A DNA stretch of 64,000 nucleotides from an uncultured Burkholderiales bacterium (GTDB lineage Bacteria; Pseudomonadota; Gammaproteobacteria; Burkholderiales; Burkholderiaceae_C), in assembly GCA_937927685.1 (NCBI GenBank), contig CALBSC010000010.1:1-64000 (forward strand), read 5' to 3'. The notes beneath the pieces are model-generated. The model was not told the DNA's origin, did no database searches, and saw only the letters and a program-made list of their open reading frames with translations. The position numbers were made by a program, and so were the translations under genes. Below are positions 1 through 7,567 of this stretch, piece by piece (the stretch's first letter is position 1; each line of letters begins with the position of its first letter).

Positions 1-55
1 GAATACCGGCCTGTCACGCCGGGGGTCGCGGGTTCGAGCCCCGTCCACTCCGCCA
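1..55 (+). tRNA. tRNA-Asp (anticodon GTC), 3' part
   Basis: The window opens inside a tRNA. The anticodon arm CCGGC-CTGTCAC-GCCGG carries anticodon GTC (Asp). It is followed by a variable loop, a TPsiC arm with GGTTCGAGCC, the acceptor 3' strand and an encoded CCA at 53-55. The D arm and the 5' acceptor strand lie upstream of the window. A terminator follows 31 bases later. Confidence 0.93.
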
Positions 56-86
56 CAAATTCCCTTGTCAATCAAGGACTTAAAAG

Positions 87-114
87 AGCCCCGATCAAAC
101 ATCGGGGCTTTTTT
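87..114 (+). terminator. Intrinsic terminator after tRNA-Asp
   Basis: A perfect 9-bp stem, AGCCCCGAT (87-95) and ATCGGGGCT (101-109), encloses a 5-base loop and runs directly into T109-T114. It is a textbook rho-independent terminator for the upstream tRNA transcript. Confidence 0.92.
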
Positions 115-289
115 ATGCGCCTCTTATTTCAAAGTCTGAAATCAGCATTGGGTTGCACCTTCGGTTGCCCGCAGGCTTGTTCACTTTGGGTGTCGGCAGC
201 TCCTGACCGACCCCTACAAGATCTCACTCGGATGCGTTAGCCAGCGAATTTCTGGCGTTTGCAAACACGCACCGTGCGGCCAGGCGTGG

Positions 290-877
290 TCAGTTGCATC
301 CCATGTGGCGTCGATACATCTCGGGGTTATGACCGGCGGGGATGTTCTTGCAAGGGTCCTCGGCGTACCCGCGAAGAATGTTGTAACGCTTGATCTGTTC
401 AGGTTTGAGGAACTGCACCGTTTTGAAGTGTTGTGAAAGATGGATGTAGCGAAGTTCAGTCCTGGCAGACTCAGCTTCTGCCAGCAAACGACGCAGTGAC
501 GCCTCATCCACGGCTCCTTTGGCAAACGCAGACTCCAGAGCCGATTCGGCCGCGATCAGGCGCTCACCAGTCGGAATGGCCGCTTGACGCATGTCGTCAA
601 CCAGCCCCTGAGTCTTGGCCACCTGATCCTGAGTCAGTTGGAGTTGGTCTTTCAGTTCCAGCAGATGCGCCGGCCCGGGCATGCCGTTGAGTTCGGCGGC
701 CAGGGCCAGCCCCCAGCCTCCGCCACGTCGAAGTTCCTTGATGTCGTTGTCGGACAGCGACTTGATGGCTCGGTTCTGCATCCCCGCGTAGGGCGTTTGT
801 GCTCCGTGATTGTGTTGGGCTGTGGTCGTCAGTGGCATGCTGATCGCCATGGCCAGAAGCAGGGGACTTAATTTCAC
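290..877 (-). CDS. Spy/CpxP-like periplasmic protein (LTxxQ family)
   Basis: A 195-residue exported protein. The start is a GTG preceded by GGAG six to seven bases upstream. Residues 1-20 form a signal peptide ending in TTTA. A His-rich stretch (about 22-25) follows, then a largely helical domain with two motifs of the LTxxQ type, LTQDQ at 81-85 and LKPEQ at 157-161. These are the hallmark of the Spy/CpxP family of periplasmic chaperones and metal-responsive proteins. The C-terminus has two Cys and several His, which could bind metal, but this is inference. It stands alone with no two-component partner nearby. No functional assignment beyond envelope stress or metal sensing is justified. Confidence 0.75.
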   Translation of the reverse strand: MKLSPLLLAMAISMPLTTTAQHNHGAQTPYAGMQNRAIKSLSDNDIKELRRGGGWGLALAAELNGMPGPAHLLELKDQLQLTQDQVAKTQGLVDDMRQAAIPTGERLIAAESALESAFAKGAVDEASLRRLLAEAESARTELRYIHLSQHFKTVQFLKPEQIKRYNILRGYAEDPCKNIPAGHNPEMYRRHMGCN

Positions 878-1181
878 AGAGTTCTCCGGATTGGAAGAGA
901 GCGGTTAGCGTGTTTCGCGGTATTGTGATCTGACATTGAGGTGTCCGGTCAAGCCATTGCCTTTGACACCGCTGCCCGCTGCTTGACGATAGCGATGTTG
1001 GCCCGATTCTTGTAAGTTGTTCAGAATTGTTCGTCATTCAACGGGCGGCCAGGCCTTTTTCTCCCGGGCCTTGAGAATCGACCTGCGAACTGGGCGAATG
1101 CATCGCGCGTTCCGGCTTCATGGGTCACCTGTGAATGCCGTGACACACACTGGTTGCAGTGTTTAACCCTCTGGACATGAC
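878..1181. other. Non-coding gap between divergent genes
   Basis: These 304 bases separate the leftward Spy-like gene from the rightward flavin-reductase gene and should hold both promoters. Short open frames here lack ribosome sites and recognisable protein. I see no Pho-type box, tRNA, convincing hairpin with a T-run or repeat. Confidence 0.5.
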
Positions 1182-1823
1182 ATGACCGAAGTAGATTTCC
1201 AGCAGATCACGGCGTATCAACGCTACAAGTTGATGGCGAGCCTCATCGTGCCTCGACCCATTGCATTGGTCACGACCCTGGGCAAGAACGGGGTGGTCAA
1301 TGCCGCCCCCTTCTCGATGTTCAACATGGTGGGGGAGGACCCGCCCATCCTGATGCTCAGCATCAACCGGCTGACCGATGGTCGCCTCAAGGACACGGCC
1401 GCCAACATCCTGGAGAGTCGAGAGTTTGTGGTTCACCTCACCGACGAACCCATGGCGCAGCAAATGCACGCCTGTGGCGAGGCGCTGCCCTCGCACCTGA
1501 GTGAACTGACGCATGTCGGCTTCACCGCCACACCCTCACACACCATTCGCCCGCCCAGGATCGTGCAGGCGCCCGTGGCTTTTGAGTGTGTGTTGCACGA
1601 AACCCTGGAAACCGACAGCCGTTACGTCTTCATCGGCAGAGTTCAGTGGCTCGCTGCGCGGGACGGGCTGATTGACACCGAGGCCTGGCGTGTGAACCTG
1701 CGCGATTACCATCCGGTTGCCCGCTTCGGCGCGAGCTTTTACACCACCAGCCGGGAACGGTTTGCCATCGAGGACGGTCCTGGTCAGCCCCCGGCCACGT
1801 CTACCGGCATTGATTCCTTATGA
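1182..1823 (+). CDS. Flavin reductase-like, FMN-binding split-barrel protein
   Basis: A 213-residue soluble protein. The N-terminal region PRPIALVTT (24-32) followed by NAAPFSMF (40-47) and EDPPILMLS (52-60) is the characteristic FMN-binding segment of the flavin reductase-like domain found in DIM6/NTAB-type proteins. Such proteins bind FMN, and many reduce it with NAD(P)H for a partner oxygenase. No oxygenase is adjacent, so the partner and substrate are unknown. The ATG has only a weak upstream GGA. It is transcribed alone; a deacetylase gene follows after 261 bases without a recognisable terminator. Confidence 0.8.
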   Translation: MTEVDFQQITAYQRYKLMASLIVPRPIALVTTLGKNGVVNAAPFSMFNMVGEDPPILMLSINRLTDGRLKDTAANILESREFVVHLTDEPMAQQMHACGEALPSHLSELTHVGFTATPSHTIRPPRIVQAPVAFECVLHETLETDSRYVFIGRVQWLAARDGLIDTEAWRVNLRDYHPVARFGASFYTTSRERFAIEDGPGQPPATSTGIDSL

Positions 1824-2084
1824 ACCTTGGCCCCAACCCAGGGTGAGGCCCAAAACGAGCCCTGATTTCATGCCGCGCGACTGGCCTCAGCATGGAACGG
1901 GAATTGCGCTGGGACAGGGGTTGAATGCCGCCTGGCACGCTCACAGATCGTCTGTCATGCACTGGCGCAGTGCTTGAGCAGCGCATGGCATTTTTCAAAG
2001 CGGTGCAGTGTCTGGCGACTTGCACCAAATTGGCGTTTACTACCGGGCGATCCAGGTCGCCCCAACTTTCACCAGGAATTGACC

Positions 2085-2996
2085 ATGTCAGATCAACAGC
2101 CGCAGTATCTGGGTCTCTTGCCCGACCATGGCAGGTTTCCCTACAGCGCCATCACGCAACGGAAGAACTACCGTTGGCCCAACGGTTCCGGCCTGGCGGT
2201 TTATCTCGCGCTCAATATCGAGCACTTCGCCTTCGGGCAGGGCATGGGGGCGGCCATTGGTCCGCAGTCCCCCCAGCCCGATGTGCTGAATTACAGCTGG
2301 CGTGAGTACGGCAACCGGGTGGGTGCCTGGCGCTGTCTGGACTTGTTTCGCCAGTTGGACTTGCCCTTTGCCTCACTCATCAACACGGCGCTTTACGATC
2401 ATTGCCCGGAGCTGGTCCAGGCGTGTGTGGGTCAGGGCTCTGAACTCGTGGGGCATGGGCACAGCAACGCCGAACGGCAGGGCGGGTGGCACGAGGACGA
2501 CGAAAAACACCTGCTGTCGATGTGCGCCGAGCTCATGCAACGCCACAGCGGGTGTCGCCCTACCGGCTGGCTGTCCCCCTGGATCAGTGAAAGCCGGGCC
2601 ACGCCGGACCTGCTGGCAGAGACGGGCTACACCTACACACTCAACTGGTGCCATGACGATCAACCCATCCGGATGAGCACCCGCAACGCGCAGGGGTTGT
2701 GGTCCGTGCCCTATCCGCAAGAGCTCAATGACATTCCCATGATCGTGGCCCGCCAGATGGATGGCAAGGACTTCGCCCAGATGCTGATCGATCAGCTCGA
2801 CGAAATGCTGGAGCAATCGTGTCATCAACCGCTGGTGATGGGCATTGCCTTGCATCCCTACCTGGTGGGACAGCCGTATCGCTTGCGGCATCTGCGACGC
2901 GCCTTGCAGCACCTGGCGCAGGCACGCCGGGATGGCCTGGTCTGGGTCACCACGCCGGGAGCGATCGCGCAGCAAGCCAGCCAACTGTGCGCGTAG
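2085..2996 (+). CDS. Polysaccharide deacetylase family protein (PuuE-like)
   Basis: A 303-residue protein of the NodB-homology polysaccharide deacetylase superfamily. LALNIEHF (41-48) matches the opening strand of the allantoinase/PuuE-like branch. GHGHSNAE (123-130) supplies histidines of the metal site, and the C-terminal part contains LVMGIALHPYLVGQP, with the conserved HP seen in this branch. The start is ATG 2085, preceded by CAGGAA at 2073-2078. A longer in-frame reading from 1974 adds Trp/Arg-rich residues not typical of the family and is rejected. Substrate is unknown: members deacetylate carbohydrates or cleave cyclic amides such as allantoin. No purine genes are nearby to support allantoin. 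Confidence 0.78.
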   Translation: MSDQQPQYLGLLPDHGRFPYSAITQRKNYRWPNGSGLAVYLALNIEHFAFGQGMGAAIGPQSPQPDVLNYSWREYGNRVGAWRCLDLFRQLDLPFASLINTALYDHCPELVQACVGQGSELVGHGHSNAERQGGWHEDDEKHLLSMCAELMQRHSGCRPTGWLSPWISESRATPDLLAETGYTYTLNWCHDDQPIRMSTRNAQGLWSVPYPQELNDIPMIVARQMDGKDFAQMLIDQLDEMLEQSCHQPLVMGIALHPYLVGQPYRLRHLRRALQHLAQARRDGLVWVTTPGAIAQQASQLCA

Positions 2997-3170
2997 GTCT
3001 ATTGCCTGCATGGCCCGGACGCATCGGGCAGGGAAAAAACGGCCGGTCGGTTTTCCGGTGCCACACCGCGCAATCTGACGCCCTGTGTGTGCTGGCGAAC
3101 AGGGATTCGGTGGTAACGTCGGGTACAAACATTATCGTCACCTATCGTCACCCACCAAAGAACGCCGCCC

Positions 3171-3668
3171 ATGGACAACAACGGGATCGAAAAACTTCAA
3201 AGTCAGGTCAACAAGCTGCTGCTTGAATTTGCCGACCTCAAACAGATCCACCTTGACACGAAGAGTCAATACACAGCCTCCCTGACAGTCCTGCGGGACT
3301 CCACGGCGCATGCCTCGGCGGCCGCACAGCAAGCGGCCAAGGCGGCCGAGCATTCTGTGCTGTGTTCTGAGAAATGTGTTCAGGCCGCTCAAAAGGCGTC
3401 TGAAATCCCCCTTGTGGAAGCCGCCAAGGCGGCTGCCGAGGCCGCCACCCAGGCCGCGCAATCTGCGCTGGAGAGTGCTGCCTCGGCAGCGTCCGCGGCG
3501 GCCTCGGCCGCCATGGCGGTGGCCCATCATGCGGAGAACGCTTCCACCGTGGCGACCTCCATGGCGGCTGAAGCCTCGCGCAAAGCGGCCCAGTTTGCGG
3601 CACAAGCGGTGGCTCTGTCGAACAAGGCGAGGGAATTTGCCGATCAGGCCCTCCTCAAGAAAGGATGA
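3171..3668 (+). CDS. Ala-rich coiled-coil protein of unknown function
   Basis: A 165-residue protein. The first 45 residues form an amphipathic helix (MDNNGIEKLQSQVNKLLLEF start). The rest is extremely Ala-rich, with repeated AAxAA and SAASAA steps from about residue 60 to 130 and a basic C-terminus (LLKKG). This composition predicts one long helix or coiled coil. There is no signal peptide or membrane segment. It lies 154 bases upstream of ppx on the same strand. Ala-rich helical proteins can coat storage granules or bind DNA, and the polyphosphate neighbourhood makes a granule protein conceivable, but nothing in the sequence proves it. A 10-bp direct repeat, TATCGTCACC, occurs twice in its leader. 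Confidence 0.6.
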   Translation: MDNNGIEKLQSQVNKLLLEFADLKQIHLDTKSQYTASLTVLRDSTAHASAAAQQAAKAAEHSVLCSEKCVQAAQKASEIPLVEAAKAAAEAATQAAQSALESAASAASAAASAAMAVAHHAENASTVATSMAAEASRKAAQFAAQAVALSNKAREFADQALLKKG

Positions 3669-3734
3669 TTCGCGGGGCTGTCACGGGCTGATGCCGTGAA
3701 CAGGCAGCCGGCATACGCTGGGCTCAGGGGACAA

Positions 3735-3768
3735 TTGTCATTCTCATGACATCATAATGTCATATGCT
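3735..3768 (+). promoter_or_regulatory. Pho box and -10 for ppx
   Basis: Half-sites TTGTCAT (3735-3741) and ATGACAT (3746-3752) are separated by 4 bp, followed by a 10-bp gap and the -10 hexamer TATGCT (3763-3768). Further half-site-like elements continue at 11-bp steps (ATGTCAT at 3757, TCTGTGA at 3768), so several PhoB dimers could bind. The layout matches the PhoB box to -10 distance known from E. coli. Confidence 0.72.
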
Positions 3769-3822
3769 CTGTGACATCGGGGCATTCACCATGCCTGCTC
3801 AGCTACCCTGGCTTTCCTCAGA

Positions 3823-5322
3823 ATGAAAAACGACACCCTTTTGGCCGCCATCGATTTGGGGTCAAACAGCTTTCGCCTCGAAATTGGCCGCTTGTCACAC
3901 GGGCAAATCCACCGAGTCGAATATCTCAAGGAGACGGTCAGGCAAGGCAATGGTCTGGACAGCGAGCGTCTGCTCAGCGACGAGGCCATGCAACGCGGTT
4001 GGGAATGCCTGGCGCGATTTGCTGAACGCCTGTCCGGCTTCAAGAAACAGCAGGTTCGGGCCGTGGCCACGCAGACGCTGCGTGAAGCCCGCAACCGCGA
4101 CACCTTTCTCACGCGTGCTCAGCAGATTCTGGGCTTTCCCATCGAAGTGATCTCGGGCCGGGAAGAGGCCCGCCTGATTTACCAGGGCGTGGCCCACCTG
4201 TTGCCGCAAACCGATGACCGGCGTCTGGTCATTGACATCGGCGGGCGTTCCACTGAACTGATTCTGGGCCAGGGACTCAATGCCAGCGTGACGGAGTCCT
4301 ACCGCGTGGGCAGCGTGGCCTGGAGCATGAAGTACTTCCGGCAAGGACAACTCGATGAAGCCTCGTTTGAACGGGCCGAAATTGCCGCCAAGGCCATTCT
4401 TGATGAAGCCCTGAGCCTGGTGCCCCGGCAGGGCTGGGATGTGGCCTATGGCTCGTCCGGCACGGTGGGCGCCGTGGGCGATATTCTGTCGGTGGCCGGC
4501 TGGACGCAGGGCCTCATTGACCGTGAAGGGCTGGCCTGGCTCAAGCGCTGCATGTTGCGCGCCCAGCACACGGACAAGCTGCGACTGGAGGGGCTCAAAG
4601 AAGACCGGCGCGCTGTGATCGCTGGGGGTGTCAGTGTGCTGATGGCCCTGTTCGATTTGCTGGACATCGAGGTGCTGCACGTCGCCGAAGGCGCGTTGCG
4701 GCACGGTGTCCTGTTTGACAAGCTCGACCGCGAAGGGGAACACGAGGACGTCCGTGCCACCACCGTGCGGCGCTTGCAAAAGAATTTTGGTGTCGACGTG
4801 GTTCAGGCTGAACGGGTGCGCCGTGTGGCGTCGGCGCTGTTGTCGCAGCTCTCCCCGGATGGACCGGACCATGATGAGCTGCGCACCCGTCGCAAGCTCG
4901 AATGGGCCGCCCAGTTGCATGAAATGGGCGCACTCATTTCACACAGTGACTATCACAAGCATGGGGCCTACATCCTGGACAACTCCGATGCAACAGGCTT
5001 TGCCGTCTCCGAGCTACACCGCCTGAGCTTGCTGGTGCTGGGGCATCGGGGCAAATTGCGCAAACTGAATGTCGACTTTGACGATGAGGCCTTCGCCATG
5101 CAGTTGATGTGCCTGCGTCTGTCCGTCATCTTGTGTCACGCGCGCCGCGACCCCGACGCCGACGCCTTGCAACTGAGCTGCACCGGGACACCAGAGCGTC
5201 AGTTCACGCTGGTGCTACCGGCCGCCTGGGCCGGCAAATACCCGCAATCGGCGCATCTGCTGAGCGAGGAAGTCCAGGCCTGGCAAAAAACCACCTGGCA
5301 CCTCGACGTGCAGATGGATTAA
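3823..5322 (+). CDS. ppx: Exopolyphosphatase, Ppx/GppA family
   Basis: A 499-residue cytoplasmic enzyme that releases phosphate processively from polyphosphate ends; some homologues also hydrolyse pppGpp. Phosphate-binding motif 1 is DLGSNSFRLE (11-20), the second is SGREEARLIYQGV (111-123), and phosphate-2 DIGGRSTELILG is at 138-149. GSSGTVGAVGD follows around residue 210. The C-terminal half (about 310-499) is the HD-like helical domain typical of full-length Ppx. It is convergent with ppk1, with only 12 bp between stop codons, a common pairing in proteobacteria. A Pho-type promoter lies 55 bp upstream of the ATG. In this context it would mobilise stored polyphosphate. GppA is the main alternative name. 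Confidence 0.93.
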   Translation: MKNDTLLAAIDLGSNSFRLEIGRLSHGQIHRVEYLKETVRQGNGLDSERLLSDEAMQRGWECLARFAERLSGFKKQQVRAVATQTLREARNRDTFLTRAQQILGFPIEVISGREEARLIYQGVAHLLPQTDDRRLVIDIGGRSTELILGQGLNASVTESYRVGSVAWSMKYFRQGQLDEASFERAEIAAKAILDEALSLVPRQGWDVAYGSSGTVGAVGDILSVAGWTQGLIDREGLAWLKRCMLRAQHTDKLRLEGLKEDRRAVIAGGVSVLMALFDLLDIEVLHVAEGALRHGVLFDKLDREGEHEDVRATTVRRLQKNFGVDVVQAERVRRVASALLSQLSPDGPDHDELRTRRKLEWAAQLHEMGALISHSDYHKHGAYILDNSDATGFAVSELHRLSLLVLGHRGKLRKLNVDFDDEAFAMQLMCLRLSVILCHARRDPDADALQLSCTGTPERQFTLVLPAAWAGKYPQSAHLLSEEVQAWQKTTWHLDVQMD

Positions 5323-5334
5323 GTCGGGGCCCGC

Positions 5335-7401
5335 TCAGGGCGCGGCATAGAGTTTCATCAGCGTGGCTTGTGCGCTCACACCACGCCCTTTGACGGATTT
5401 GGTGGTGGGCGCAACCGCCAGCGACTTGTAGCTGCCATCCGGCTGCAGCCCCCAGGCGTCCTGCGTATCGGCCAGGTAGTTACCCAGGCATTCGGCGATG
5501 ATGCGGTCGCGCAAGGCAGGGTCTTTCACGGGCCAGGCAATCTCGATGCGGCGCACCATGTTGCGGTTCATCCAGTCGGCGCTGGACAAATACAGGTCCG
5601 TGTCAGCACCTGCCTGAAACAGAAAGACGCGGGTGTGCTCCAGCATCCGGCCAATGATGGACCGGACCCGGATCCGCTCGGTCAGCCCCGGCACCTGCGC
5701 CGGCAAAATGCATGCACCCCGCACGATCAGGTCGATGTGCGCCCCTTGCTGGTTGGCCGTGATCAGCGCTTGCACCAGTCGCTCGTCGGTGAGGGAGTTC
5801 ATCTTGGCCACGATACGCGCAGGGTGCCCGGCCTGCGCCGCCTTGCCCACCCGGTTGATGGCATCGATGAGCCGGTCATGCAATTTGAAGGGCGCGACCC
5901 ACAGGTGCCGCAGGGGCGGCAACCGATTCTGGCTCGCGACATGCATGAACAGCTGATCGATGTCGCGCGTGATGTCGGCGTCACAGGTCATGTGCCCCAG
6001 GTCGGTGTAGGCCTTGGCGGTCCGGCTGTTGTAGTTGCCGGTGGACAGGTGCGCATACCGGCGCAGCCGTCGGCCTTCGCGTCGCGTCACCAACAACATC
6101 TTGGCATGGGTTTTCAGGCCCACCACGCCGTAGACCACCTGGGCCCCCACCGATTCGAGTTGCTCGGCCGAGCCGATGTTGGCCTCTTCATCAAAGCGGG
6201 CTTTCAATTCCACAATCACCGTGACTTCCTTGCCGCGCAGGACGGCCTCGCGCAGCAAAGCCATCAGCTCCGAATTGGCCCCGGTGCGGTAGATGGTCTG
6301 CTTGATGGCCAGCACATTGGGGTCCTGGACCGCTTCGCGCAGAAAATCCAGCACGCCGTCGAAGCTCTCGAACGGGTGATGCATGAGCACATCGCCTTGT
6401 TGCAAGCGCTCGAAAATGGACTGCCCCTTGACCAACTGGACCGGATACGCCGCCCGGTACGGCGGAAACAGCAAGGCGGGTTTGTCGACCAGATCGATCA
6501 ACTGGCTCAGGCGCACCAGGTTGACGGGGCCGTGCACGCGAAAGAGGGCCGTGCCGGGCAAGTTGAATTGTTTGAGCAGGAATTCCGACAGGTACTCGTC
6601 ACACCCTGAAGACACCTCCAGTCGCACGGCCCGTCCATAGTGGCGCTGGGCCAATCCCTGTCGCAAGGCCTTGCGAAGGTTGCTGGCATCCTCTTCGTCC
6701 ACCAGCAGGTCTGAGTCGCGGGTCAGGCGAAATTGCGAGAAATCCCCCACGCGCCGCCCGGGGAACAGATCTTTCAGGTGCGCGCGAATCATGCTGGAGA
6801 GCGACACCACCAGGGTCTCGCCACCCGACACCCGCTCAGGCATCCGGATCAGGCGCGGCAGCACGCGTGGCACTTTGACAATCGCAATTTCGTTGGTGCG
6901 GCCAAAGGCATCGGTTCCGCTGAGCCGGACGATGAAATTCAGCGATTTGTTGGCCACCTGAGGAAACGGATGGGCCGGATCCAGCCCCACCGGCATCAGC
7001 AAGGGTTTGATCTCCTGATCAAAATAGCGCTTGACCCACCGGTGCTGCTCCGCATTGCGGTCGGCATGCGAGACGATGCGAATGCCTGCCTTGGCCAGGG
7101 CAGGAATCAGTTGATCGTTGTAGACCTCGTACTGGTTGCGCACCAGTTCATGCGCCTGTTTGGAAATCGTCTGGTAGGTCTCGCGGCTGTACCCGGCCTG
7201 GCGATGCCGGTCCTGCATGGCCCGCAGATGCAGTGCCATGCGCACCTCAAAAAATTCATCGAGGTTGGACGACACGATACACAGGTAGCGCAAGCGCTCC
7301 AGCAACGGCACGTCACCTCGACGGGCCCAGGACAACACGCGCTCGTTGAATTGCAGGGTGCTGTGGTCGCGATCGATCAGGGTAGGGTTCAAGGGCGGCA
7401 A
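5335..7401 (-). CDS. ppk1: Polyphosphate kinase 1
   Basis: A 688-residue PPK1 that reversibly polymerises the gamma phosphate of ATP into polyphosphate at the membrane. The N-terminal domain is recognisable from FNERVLSWA (18-26) and SSNLDEFF (44-51). The autophosphorylated histidine equivalent is H432 in GLKTHAKMLLV, and the second conserved His is H451 in YAHLSTGNYNSR; both reside in the C1/C2 catalytic domains. Length matches E. coli PPK (688). No ATG occurs near the N-terminus: the best in-frame start is TTG at 7401, about 22 bases below the predicted transcription start, with no clear Shine-Dalgarno. Its Pho-type promoter faces this gene. Together with ppx, ppk2 and sixA it points to an active polyphosphate cycle. 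Confidence 0.96.
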   Translation of the reverse strand: MPPLNPTLIDRDHSTLQFNERVLSWARRGDVPLLERLRYLCIVSSNLDEFFEVRMALHLRAMQDRHRQAGYSRETYQTISKQAHELVRNQYEVYNDQLIPALAKAGIRIVSHADRNAEQHRWVKRYFDQEIKPLLMPVGLDPAHPFPQVANKSLNFIVRLSGTDAFGRTNEIAIVKVPRVLPRLIRMPERVSGGETLVVSLSSMIRAHLKDLFPGRRVGDFSQFRLTRDSDLLVDEEDASNLRKALRQGLAQRHYGRAVRLEVSSGCDEYLSEFLLKQFNLPGTALFRVHGPVNLVRLSQLIDLVDKPALLFPPYRAAYPVQLVKGQSIFERLQQGDVLMHHPFESFDGVLDFLREAVQDPNVLAIKQTIYRTGANSELMALLREAVLRGKEVTVIVELKARFDEEANIGSAEQLESVGAQVVYGVVGLKTHAKMLLVTRREGRRLRRYAHLSTGNYNSRTAKAYTDLGHMTCDADITRDIDQLFMHVASQNRLPPLRHLWVAPFKLHDRLIDAINRVGKAAQAGHPARIVAKMNSLTDERLVQALITANQQGAHIDLIVRGACILPAQVPGLTERIRVRSIIGRMLEHTRVFLFQAGADTDLYLSSADWMNRNMVRRIEIAWPVKDPALRDRIIAECLGNYLADTQDAWGLQPDGSYKSLAVAPTTKSVKGRGVSAQATLMKLYAAP

Positions 7402-7429
7402 GTCAGTCTTGGTGGCGAATTTTCACCTC

Positions 7430-7464
7430 AGCATACCCTCCTTTTTGTGACATAAAGATGACAA
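7430..7464 (-). promoter_or_regulatory. Pho box and -10 for ppk1
   Basis: Read on the minus strand: TTGTCAT (7464-7458), 4 bp CTTT, ATGTCAC (7453-7447), an 11-bp gap, then TATGCT (7435-7430). This is the closest match in the window to the E. coli PhoB box, and the -10 is identical to that of ppx. Confidence 0.78.
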
Positions 7465-7501
7465 AATAAAGCCGAACGGTCTGCAGGGATGAAGCCCCTG
7501 C

Positions 7502-7535
7502 ATGTCACAGCAGTGCCATGCGCAAACCGTACAGT
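7502..7535 (+). promoter_or_regulatory. Pho box and -10 for phoX
   Basis: ATGTCAC (7502-7508), 4 bp, GTGCCAT (7513-7519), a 10-bp gap, and TACAGT (7530-7535). The box covers an in-frame ATG at 7502, which therefore lies upstream of the expected transcript start and cannot be the phoX start codon. Confidence 0.65.
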
Positions 7536-7567
7536 GCCCAGACCATGATGCAAAACCTCAATCTGAC

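Noticed and set aside
5368..6609. 413-codon open frame opposite ppk1
   Set aside because: Antisense shadow of ppk1 without domain, ribosome site or promoter.
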